Shown: piece by piece, positions 1 through 5,639 of the stretch
How positions within the stretch are numbered: the first letter of the stretch is position 1
Layout: each line of letters begins with the position of its first letter
Source: Burkholderiales bacterium
GTDB taxonomy: Bacteria > Pseudomonadota > Gammaproteobacteria > Burkholderiales > Burkholderiaceae_C
Direction: 5' to 3'
DNA length: 8,876 nt
Assembly: GCA_028869035.1 (NCBI GenBank)
Contig: JAGWTL010000103.1
Location: forward strand, 1-8,876
Notes under the pieces: generated by a model
The model's database searches: none
Seen by the model: the letters and a program-made list of their open reading frames with translations, nothing else
Told to the model about the DNA's origin: nothing
Translations under genes and position numbers: made by a program

Positions 1-2
1 AC

Positions 3-512
3 CCCATAGACGGCTATACGTCGGATGACTTCCAAGCAGCGATGGGCGCGCTGCCACAAGAAGGGTTGCAGGAAGTAGCGCGGGTACTCTCGCAAGCCCT
101 GGAAGGCGCCGGGGAACAACGGGAGGACTACTGGAAAGGCCGCATTCAGCCGTTCTGGCAAAAGGTCTGGCCAAAATCCCACGAACTGGCGTCAAACAGT
201 ATTGCCGAGTCGCTGGCTCGCCTGTGCGTCGCGGCAGGCGGCGAGTTTCCTTCGGCCGTGGCGGCGCTTGTGGACTGGCTGCTGCCGATCGAGCATCCTG
301 AGTATGTTGCGCATCACCTCCATGAAGCTGGCTTATGTGCCCGCTTTCCGGAAGCCGCGTTACGTTTTCTCGCTGCAATCATAGTCAATCAACGTTGGGC
401 GCCCCGTGACCTGGGGCGATGTCTGGATGCTATTGCGCAGGCGGTGCCGAACTTGCGACAAGACCCTCGACACATCAGAGTGACCGAGTATGCGCGGCAG
501 CATGGGGGTTGA
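3..512 (+). CDS. C-terminal end of a large protein of unknown function, start outside the window
   Basis: The reading frame is open from the first bases, through an internal ATG at 42, to a TGA at 510-512, so about 169 residues of a longer protein are visible. I prefer a gene running in from the left over one starting at 42, because the frame is uninterrupted upstream and no ribosome binding site precedes 42. The visible part is mostly amphipathic helix, rich in Leu, Ala, Trp and Arg, with no membrane segment or signal peptide. Phrases such as FWQKVWPK, LARLCVAAGGEFP and HEAGLCARFPEAALRFL resemble, from memory, the helical C-terminal regions (DUF4020-like) of large SIR2- or STAND-type defence proteins. 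That assignment is weak and the N-terminal catalytic part cannot be seen. The gene is followed after 52 bp by a cassette of likely mobile-conflict genes, which fits a defence island. Its GC content looks somewhat lower than that of the thi genes. Confidence 0.7.
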   Translation, partial: PIDGYTSDDFQAAMGALPQEGLQEVARVLSQALEGAGEQREDYWKGRIQPFWQKVWPKSHELASNSIAESLARLCVAAGGEFPSAVAALVDWLLPIEHPEYVAHHLHEAGLCARFPEAALRFLAAIIVNQRWAPRDLGRCLDAIAQAVPNLRQDPRHIRVTEYARQHGG

Positions 513-564
513 ACCTGATGCGTCCGGCGATTTCAAATGAGTTCCGAGAATTCGAAAGAACCTT

Positions 565-1626
565 ATGAGTGACAAAAAAACCAGACTCATCCGCAACAGC
601 ACCGCCGAATTCCTGATCTTCACCGGCCAGGCCGGCGAGCAGAGCATCGAGGCGCGCTACGAGGACGAAACGGTCTGGCTGTCGCAAAAGCTGATGGCTG
701 AGCTGTTTGCCGTGGATGTGCGCACCGTCAGCGAGCATTTGAAAAACATCTACGCCGCCGCCGAGCTTCAGCGGGAGGCAACTGTCCGGATTTCCCGGAC
801 AGTTCAGACCGAGGGCAACCGGCAGGTCGCCCGCAACGTCGATTTCTACAACCTCGACGCCATCATCTCGGTCGGTTACCGGGTCAACTCCGTGCGCGCC
901 ACCCAGTTCCGCCAGTGGGCCACCGGAGTACTGCGCGAGTTCGCCATCAAGGGCTATGTGCTGGACAGGAAGCGCCTGGAAAACGGCGCCTTCCTGGGCG
1001 AGGATTACTTCGAGCGGCTGCTGGCCGAAATCCGAGAAATTCGGCTTTCGGAGCGCAAGTTCTACCAGAAGATCACCGACATCTACGCCACGGCCGTCGA
1101 TTACAACCGGGATGCCCCGACCACCCAGACCTTCTTCGCCAAGGTGCAGAACAAGCTGCACCACGCCATCCACGGCCACACGGCGGCCGAACTCATCCTA
1201 CAGCGCGCCGACAGCGGCAAGCCGCACATGGGCCTGACCACCTGGGAGGGAGCGCCGGAGGGCAGGATTCTGAAAACCGACGTGGCCATCGCCAAGAACT
1301 ACCTCACGCGCGCAGAACTGGAGGCGCTGGGCCGCATCGTGAACGCCTATCTCGATCTGGCGGAGGAACGCGCCCTGCGCAAGCTGCCCATGACGATGGA
1401 AGACTGGGCCCAGCGGCTGGACGCCTTTCTGGCATTTACCGAGCGCGACATCCTGCAAGACGGTGGCACGGTATCCGCCGACATGGCCAGGGCCCACGCC
1501 GAAAGCGAGTTCGAGAAATACCGCATCGTGCAGGACCGGCTGTTCGAGAGCGACTTTGACCGCGTGATCAAACAGCTTGAGAGCGATCCCCCGCCGAAGC
1601 GCTCGGCTCGCAAACCAGGCAAGTGA
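565..1626 (+). CDS. rhuM: RhuM family protein
   Basis: This 353-residue protein matches the RhuM family (Pfam virulence_RhuM), named after a gene of Salmonella pathogenicity island 3. The biochemical role of the family is not established; members are common on genomic islands and beside restriction or defence genes. Visible hallmarks are an HTH-like segment (VWLSQKLMAELFAVDVRTVS, residues 37-56), the core YNLDAIISVGYRVNS (95-109) followed by FRQWATGVLREFAIKGYVLD (115-134), and the motif FFAKVQNKLHHAIHGHTAAEL (190-210). A basic tail, PPPKRSARKPGK, ends the protein. Length is normal for the family. The start at 565 follows an in-frame TGA at 538-540 with a weak purine stretch (GAAAGAA) upstream. 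Only 3 bp separate its stop from the next gene, so co-transcription is likely. No membrane or export signal is seen, so it should be cytoplasmic. The HTH suggests DNA binding, which is an inference. Residues 73-80 are encoded by a perfect inverted repeat. Confidence 0.9.
   Translation: MSDKKTRLIRNSTAEFLIFTGQAGEQSIEARYEDETVWLSQKLMAELFAVDVRTVSEHLKNIYAAAELQREATVRISRTVQTEGNRQVARNVDFYNLDAIISVGYRVNSVRATQFRQWATGVLREFAIKGYVLDRKRLENGAFLGEDYFERLLAEIREIRLSERKFYQKITDIYATAVDYNRDAPTTQTFFAKVQNKLHHAIHGHTAAELILQRADSGKPHMGLTTWEGAPEGRILKTDVAIAKNYLTRAELEALGRIVNAYLDLAEERALRKLPMTMEDWAQRLDAFLAFTERDILQDGGTVSADMARAHAESEFEKYRIVQDRLFESDFDRVIKQLESDPPPKRSARKPGK
780..804 (+). repeat. Perfect 10-bp inverted repeat inside the RhuM gene
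   Basis: The arms are AACTGTCCGG (780-789) and CCGGACAGTT (795-804), separated by ATTTC. The repeat lies wholly within the coding region, over the codons for TVRISRTV. It could form a strong hairpin in mRNA or a small cruciform, and it is also a symmetric site a dimeric DNA-binding protein could occupy. No T-run follows, so a factor-independent terminator is unlikely. Confidence 0.85.
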
Positions 1627-1629
1627 ATC

Positions 1630-2172
1630 ATGGCCAAGAAGAACACCCCCAGCTGGACCGACGTGAAGACCAGGCTTGCCGATTTCGACCGCGCCGGCCT
1701 TACCGGTCTGATCCAGGATCTCTACGCCGCCAGCAAGGACAACCAGGCGTTCCTGCATGCCCGCTTCGGGCTGGGCGACGATGTGCTCAAGCCCTACAAG
1801 GCAAGCATGACCCGTTGGCTATGGCCGGATTGGACCAAGAATCAGAACCCCTCTGTCGCCAAGGCCAAGAAGGCCATCGCCGACTACAAGAAAGCCATCG
1901 GTCAAGCGGAGGGGCTGGCGGAACTGATGGTGTTCTATTGCGAGCAGGCGGCCGAGTTCAGCAATGACGTCGGTTTACAGGATGAGGGGTACTTCAACGC
2001 ACTGGTCCGCATGTTCGAGCAGGCGCTGAATGCAGCCACTGCCTTGCCGGAGCCCCTGCGCCCGGAACTGCTCGCACGCCTGGATGCAGTCCGCCGCACC
2101 AGCCACAATTTCGGCTACGGCGTGGGCGACGACATGGACGCCCTGCTGGCCGAACACGGACACGATGACTGA
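1630..2172 (+). CDS. Small helical protein resembling DUF6155
   Basis: This 180-residue soluble protein has no signal peptide or membrane span. Its layout resembles the DUF6155 family: an N-terminal helix with a DLY motif (residues 30-32), a central Lys-rich segment (SVAKAKKAIADYKKAIGQAE, 75-94), then ELMVFYCEQAAEFSNDVG (98-115) and an EGYFNALVRMFEQAL helix (119-133). I recognise the family by pattern only; its function is unknown. The C-terminus ends in an acidic, His-containing tail (EHGHDD). It starts 3 bp after the RhuM stop and its stop overlaps the start of the primase-helicase gene in an ATGACTGA arrangement. It is therefore almost certainly translated in an operon with both. A role as accessory or regulatory partner of the TOTE protein is inferred from position alone. 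No strong Shine-Dalgarno is visible, consistent with translational coupling to the upstream gene. Confidence 0.8.
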   Translation: MAKKNTPSWTDVKTRLADFDRAGLTGLIQDLYAASKDNQAFLHARFGLGDDVLKPYKASMTRWLWPDWTKNQNPSVAKAKKAIADYKKAIGQAEGLAELMVFYCEQAAEFSNDVGLQDEGYFNALVRMFEQALNAATALPEPLRPELLARLDAVRRTSHNFGYGVGDDMDALLAEHGHDD

Positions 2173-4582
2173 CCGTGATGACTCGTCGGCCTTGCGGGTG
2201 GAGAACGCTCGCCTGGTCGCGTTGCTGGAGGCCAAGGGCATCGAATGGCGCTTGCCGTTTGAGCCACCCGAGCAACCCAAGGCGACAGAGCTGTCGCGCC
2301 TGAGCACCACCGAAAAGGTCGCGCTGTTTCGTCGCTTGTTCCAAGGCCGCGCAGACGTCTACCCGGTCCGCTGGGAGAGCAAGACCACCGGCAAGTCCGG
2401 CTATGCGCCGGCCTGCGCCAACGAATGGCGCGCGGGAGTTTGCGAGAAGCCGCGCGTCAAATGTGGCGATTGCGGTCACCGGCTACCCATACCGCTCACC
2501 GACACGGTGATCTATGACCACCTGGCTGGCACACACACGGTCGGCGTCTATCCTTTGTTGACGGACGATAGCTGCCACTTTCTGGCGATCGATTTCGACG
2601 AGGCACAGTGGCGCGAGGATGTATGCGCGTTTGCCCGGTCATGCACCGAATTGGGCGTGCCGGTGGCCTTGGAAATTTCCCGCTCCGGTCAGGGCGCGCA
2701 CGCCTGGATCTTCTTCTCGGCCAAGGTGTCGGCGCGTGACGCGCGGCGCCTGGGCACGGCCATCATCAGCCACGCTTGCTCGCGCACTCGGCAGCTCCAG
2801 CTCACGTCCTACGACCGCCTGTTCCCCAACCAGGACACCTTGCCCAAAGGAGGCTTTGGCAACCTGATCGCCTTGCCGCTGCAAAAACGACCGCGCGAAA
2901 ACGGATGCAGTGTGTTCGTCGATTCCAAACTGCGCCCCTACCCGGATCAATGGGGGTACCTCGCCACCATCGAGACCATGGCGCCGCTTGACCTCGACCC
3001 GACCATACTGCGCGCCACGGACGGCGTCCATCCGCTGGACGTCACCTTCATCGACGAAGAGGACTTGGCCACGCCTTGGCAACGGCCGCCTGTACCCCAA
3101 CCCCAGATTGCCGGGACCATGCCCGAGTCCTTGACGGTCACGCTGGCCAATCAGATCTATTTCGAGAAGGATCAACTGCCACAGCCACTGGCCAACCGCT
3201 TGATTCGGCTCGCGGCGTTCCAGAACCCGGAGTTCCACCGGGCGCAGGCCATGCGGATGTCGGTGTGGGACAAGCCGCGCGTCATCGCTCGCGCTGAAAA
3301 CTACCCCCGGCACATCGCGCTGCCGCGAGGCTGCTTCGAAGCCGCAACGCAATTGCTGACCGCCAACGGCATCCGCTGCGCGTTGAACGACGAACGCCAT
3401 GCCGGACAAGCCATCGACATCGGCTTCGTCGGCACCCTGCGTCCCGACCAAGAAGCCGCCGCCTCGGCGATGCTGCGTCACGACACTGGCGTGCTGTGCG
3501 CACCCACGGCATTCGGCAAGACGGTCACGGCCGCCGCGATGATCGCGCGCCGTGGCGTGAACACCCTGGTGCTGGTCCATCGCACCGAACTGCTCAAACA
3601 ATGGCAAGAGCGCCTGCAATCATTTCTTGGGGTGGGCAAGGGTGTGGTCGGCGCCATCGGCGGCGGCAAGAACAAGCCCGGCGGCGTCATCGACATTGCC
3701 GTGATGCAGTCCTTATCCCGGCAAGGCGAGGTTCATCCGCTGGTCGAGAATTACGGCCAGGTGATCGTCGATGAGTGTCATCACGTCGGAGCTGCGTCCT
3801 TCGACGCCATCTTGCGGCATGCCAAGGCCAAGTACGTCTTGGGCCTGACGGCAACCCCCATCCGCCGGGATGGACAACAAGCCATCATCTTCATGCAATG
3901 CGGCCCGATCCGCCACACGGCGGCCAAGCCGGCTGGCGCCCCGCACGATCTGGAAGTCGTACCGCGAACCCGGTTTGACCGAATCGATCTGGCCGCCGAT
4001 GCCGGGATTCAGGACGTGTTCCACCACTTGGTCAAGGACCCGGCCCGCACCGAAGCCATCGCCGCCGAGGTAAAGGCCGCCGCCCAGGAAGGCCGCAAGG
4101 TCCTGGTGCTGACCGAGCGCACCGAACACCTTGACGCCATCCTGGCGTCACTCGATGGTGTGCTTCCCACGCCCTTCGTGCTGCACGGTCGGCTGTCGCG
4201 CAAGCAGCGTGCCACCCTCATCGCCGAACTTGACGCCTTGCCTCCCGATGCGCCGCGCATCCTGCTGGCCACCGGCAAGCTCGTGGGCGAAGGCTTCGAT
4301 CACCCCCCGCTCGACACCTTGGTGCTGGCGATGCCGGTTTCCTGGAAAGGCACCTTGCAACAGTACGCCGGGCGCCTGCACCGGGAGCATGTCGGCAAGT
4401 CCGGTGTGCGGATCATCGACTTTGTCGACACCGGCCATCCCGCGCTGCGGCGGATGTGGGACAAGCGTCAGCGCGGCTACCGGGCGATGGGCTACAGGAT
4501 GGCGGCAGAGATGGTCGCCGATCAGGGGCTGGTTCGGGAAGGCCATCTCCTGCCTCAGCTTTCCCTGCGCACCGTACAATAG
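2165..4582 (+). CDS. TOTE-type archaeo-eukaryotic primase fused to SF2 (DEAD/DEAH-like) helicase
   Basis: This 805-residue protein acts on nucleic acid in the cytoplasm. Domains in order: a short coiled coil (ALRVENARLVALLEAKGIEW, residues 9-28); a Cys cluster that may bind zinc (C84, C93, C100, C103); an archaeo-eukaryotic primase domain with the metal-binding pair in LAIDFD (D143, D145), SGQGAHAWIFF (174-184, H179) and FGNLIALPLQ (231-240); a linker with LPRGC (386-390) typical of these proteins; and an SF2 helicase. Helicase motifs are APTAFGKT (446-453, motif I), DECHH (536-540, motif II), LTATP (561-565, motif III), LLATGKLVGEGFD (700-712, motif V) and QQYAGRLHR (732-740, motif VI). The family is known as the TOTE conflict system primase, predicted to act against mobile elements. 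I chose ATG 2165, which overlaps the preceding stop by 8 bp. The frame stays open further upstream from 2030, but that would bury 143 bp of the upstream gene. No nuclease domain is evident. The last codons coincide with a candidate promoter. Confidence 0.9.
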   Translation: MTDRDDSSALRVENARLVALLEAKGIEWRLPFEPPEQPKATELSRLSTTEKVALFRRLFQGRADVYPVRWESKTTGKSGYAPACANEWRAGVCEKPRVKCGDCGHRLPIPLTDTVIYDHLAGTHTVGVYPLLTDDSCHFLAIDFDEAQWREDVCAFARSCTELGVPVALEISRSGQGAHAWIFFSAKVSARDARRLGTAIISHACSRTRQLQLTSYDRLFPNQDTLPKGGFGNLIALPLQKRPRENGCSVFVDSKLRPYPDQWGYLATIETMAPLDLDPTILRATDGVHPLDVTFIDEEDLATPWQRPPVPQPQIAGTMPESLTVTLANQIYFEKDQLPQPLANRLIRLAAFQNPEFHRAQAMRMSVWDKPRVIARAENYPRHIALPRGCFEAATQLLTANGIRCALNDERHAGQAIDIGFVGTLRPDQEAAASAMLRHDTGVLCAPTAFGKTVTAAAMIARRGVNTLVLVHRTELLKQWQERLQSFLGVGKGVVGAIGGGKNKPGGVIDIAVMQSLSRQGEVHPLVENYGQVIVDECHHVGAASFDAILRHAKAKYVLGLTATPIRRDGQQAIIFMQCGPIRHTAAKPAGAPHDLEVVPRTRFDRIDLAADAGIQDVFHHLVKDPARTEAIAAEVKAAAQEGRKVLVLTERTEHLDAILASLDGVLPTPFVLHGRLSRKQRATLIAELDALPPDAPRILLATGKLVGEGFDHPPLDTLVLAMPVSWKGTLQQYAGRLHREHVGKSGVRIIDFVDTGHPALRRMWDKRQRGYRAMGYRMAAEMVADQGLVREGHLLPQLSLRTVQ
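4551..4580 (+). promoter_or_regulatory. Candidate sigma-70 promoter for the TPP riboswitch transcript
   Basis: The riboswitch begins only 21 bp after the preceding stop codon, so its own promoter must overlap the end of the TOTE gene. TACAAT at 4575-4580 is a good -10 match (5 of 6 to TATAAT) in the context CCGTACAATAG. Transcription would start near 4587, about 17 nt before the aptamer. The -35 region is poor: TGCCTC at 4551-4556 with an 18-bp spacer is the best I can offer. Confidence 0.45.
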
Positions 4583-4603
4583 CCGAGTTTTCTTCGGAAC
4601 ACG

Positions 4604-4690
4604 TTTGCTAGGGGTGTTGCCGCGGGGTCCGCGTCGACTGAGAAAGTCCCTTTGAACCTGATTGAGGTAATGCTCACGCAGGGAAGCAGG
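4604..4690 (+). ncRNA. TPP riboswitch (THI element)
   Basis: The conserved aptamer core is clear. AGGGGTG (4610-4616) is followed by a GC-rich hairpin CGCGG/CCGCG (4621-4633), the CTGAGA box (4638-4643), CCCTTTGAACCTGAT (4648-4662), a TGAG/CTCA stem around GGTAATGC (4663-4676) and GCAGGGAAGC (4678-4687). Closing stem P1 is TTTGCT (4604-4609) with AGCAGG (4685-4690), including two G-U pairs. This RNA class binds thiamin pyrophosphate and lowers expression of thiamin genes when it is abundant. In many proteobacteria it precedes thiC. Here the next gene, thiD, is on the opposite strand, and the first sense gene is thiO, about 940 bp downstream. Confidence 0.96.
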
Positions 4691-4746
4691 CCCAAGCCGG
4701 GCTCACGAGCACCGGCACCGGCCCCTCCCCCTGCAGCTTCGATATG
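4683..4746 (+). promoter_or_regulatory. Possible riboswitch expression platform
   Basis: GAAGCAGG (4683-4690), which includes the 3' strand of P1, can pair with CCTG...CTTC (4730-4740) with a CAG bulge, so P1 and this stem would exclude each other. Between them lies a hairpin with arms GCCGGGCT and AGC-A-CCGGC (4696-4716; one bulged A, CACG loop). No T-run follows, so this is not a factor-independent terminator. Translational or Rho-linked control fits better. An ATG at 4744 follows without a Shine-Dalgarno. Confidence 0.4.
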
Positions 4747-4761
4747 AAACGCGCAAAAACT

Positions 4762-5604
4762 TCAGCGTGTCCCCGCCAGAACCCGCATGACCACCGGCGC
4801 ATGGCCGTGGTTGAGCGGGCCATGGCCCTGCCCTGTGCGCACCTCCGCTCCCGCGGCGATGGCGCCCAGGATGTAGGCGCGCGCCAGGCGCACAGCGTCC
4901 TCCAGCGCATGCCCCAGGGCCAGGTGCGCGGCGATCGCCGAGGACAGGGTGCAACCCGTGCCGTGCACGTTCTTGCTGGCGATGCGCGCCGACGCCAGGC
5001 GCAACGGATCGCGGCCGGGCTGCAGCAGCAGGTCCACCACCTCGTCGCCCTGCAGATGCCCGCCCTTGAGCAGCACGTTGGGCGCGCCCAGGGCCAGCAG
5101 TTCCTTGGCCGCGGGTTCAAGTCCCGCAATGCCGGCGATCTTGTGACCGAGCAGCAGCTCGGCCTCGTCCAGATTGGGCGTGATCACGGTGGCCAGGGGG
5201 AAGAGCTCCTTCACCAGCACGGACACGGTCTCTTCGGCGATCAGTCGGTCGCCGCTGGTGGCCACCATCACCGGGTCCAGCACCACGTGCTGCAGCCTGT
5301 GTTTGCGGATGGCCTGCGCCACCACGCGCACGATCTCGGGCGCGTGCAGCATGCCGATCTTCACGGCATCGGCGCCGATGTCTTCGAGCACGGCGTCGAT
5401 CTGCGCGGCCAGAAACTCGGGCGGCACGCCGTGGATGCCGCGCACGCCCTGCGTGTTCTGCGCGGTCAGGGCCGTGATGGCCGTCATGCCGTAACAGCCC
5501 AGGGCGCTGAAGGTCTTGAGATCGGCCTGGATGCCGGCGCCGCCGCCGCTGTCCGAGCCCGCGATGGAAAGTACGCGGGGGTAGTGTTTGTCGTTCCTTG
5601 TCAT
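4762..5604 (-). CDS. thiD: Hydroxymethylpyrimidine/phosphomethylpyrimidine kinase
   Basis: This 280-residue cytoplasmic enzyme phosphorylates 4-amino-5-hydroxymethyl-2-methylpyrimidine (HMP) to HMP-P and then HMP-PP, the pyrimidine substrate of ThiE. It is a ribokinase-fold kinase. Visible motifs are SIAGSDSGGGAGIQADLKTF (residues 13-32), KIGML (82-86), DPVMVATSGDRL (110-121), TPNLDEAELLLG (142-153), LLKGGH (178-183) and the anion-hole/catalytic segment HGTGCTLSSAIAAHLALG (214-231, with C218 conserved). Length is slightly above the usual 260-270. I chose ATG 5604 because it gives the usual N-terminus just before the first conserved strand; the frame continues upstream to 5721, but that would overlap thiO by 93 bp. 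The gene is divergent from thiO, with 24 bp between start codons. Its 3' end faces the + strand TPP riboswitch 71 bp away. It may be expressed from its own near-leaderless promoter and so need not be under that riboswitch. Confidence 0.95.
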   Translation of the reverse strand: MTRNDKHYPRVLSIAGSDSGGGAGIQADLKTFSALGCYGMTAITALTAQNTQGVRGIHGVPPEFLAAQIDAVLEDIGADAVKIGMLHAPEIVRVVAQAIRKHRLQHVVLDPVMVATSGDRLIAEETVSVLVKELFPLATVITPNLDEAELLLGHKIAGIAGLEPAAKELLALGAPNVLLKGGHLQGDEVVDLLLQPGRDPLRLASARIASKNVHGTGCTLSSAIAAHLALGHALEDAVRLARAYILGAIAAGAEVRTGQGHGPLNHGHAPVVMRVLAGTR

Positions 5605-5616
5605 GAACAAAATTAT
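5588..5616 (+). promoter_or_regulatory. Weak candidate promoter for thiO-thiS-thiG-thiE
   Basis: TTGTCG (5588-5593) and AATTAT (5611-5616) are spaced by 17 bp, each matching consensus at 4 of 6 positions. The AT-rich core overlaps the proposed thiD -10 box on the other strand, so the two promoters would compete. Transcription would start about 6 nt before the thiO ATG. The match is weak and chance is a real possibility. Confidence 0.25.
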
Positions 5617-5639
5617 CGGGCCTTTTGAATGAGCATCAA
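5612..5639 (-). promoter_or_regulatory. Candidate sigma-70 promoter for thiD
   Basis: Read on the - strand, TTGATG (5639-5634) and GATAAT (5617-5612) are separated by 16 bp, matching the consensus hexamers at 4 and 5 of 6 positions. Transcription would start within a base or two of the thiD ATG, predicting a leaderless or very short-leader mRNA. The -35 element lies inside the first codons of thiO. Confidence 0.45.

Noticed and set aside
475..1179. Long - strand frame opposite the RhuM gene, and similar antisense frames across the window.
   Set aside because: They are codon-bias shadows of GC-rich genes: no conserved motifs, no ribosome binding sites, and full overlap with confidently identified genes.
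2030..2164. Longer start for the primase-helicase gene at 2030.
   Set aside because: It would overlap the preceding gene by 143 bp and encode a Cys- and Pro-rich stretch with no resemblance to the family. ATG 2165 gives the usual coiled-coil N-terminus and a coupled overlap.
4583..4597. Possible terminator after the TOTE gene (CCGA ... TCGG around a TTTT stretch).
   Set aside because: The stem is only 4 bp and no T-run follows it. It more likely belongs to the riboswitch leader.
509..4662. An 11-bp identity, TTGAACCTGAT, between the gap after the first gene (509-519) and the TPP riboswitch core (4652-4662), which might have been an attachment-site duplication flanking the cassette.
   Set aside because: The match stops at 11 bp and the riboswitch copy is explained by aptamer conservation. 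No integrase or other recombination sign is present, so chance is likeliest.
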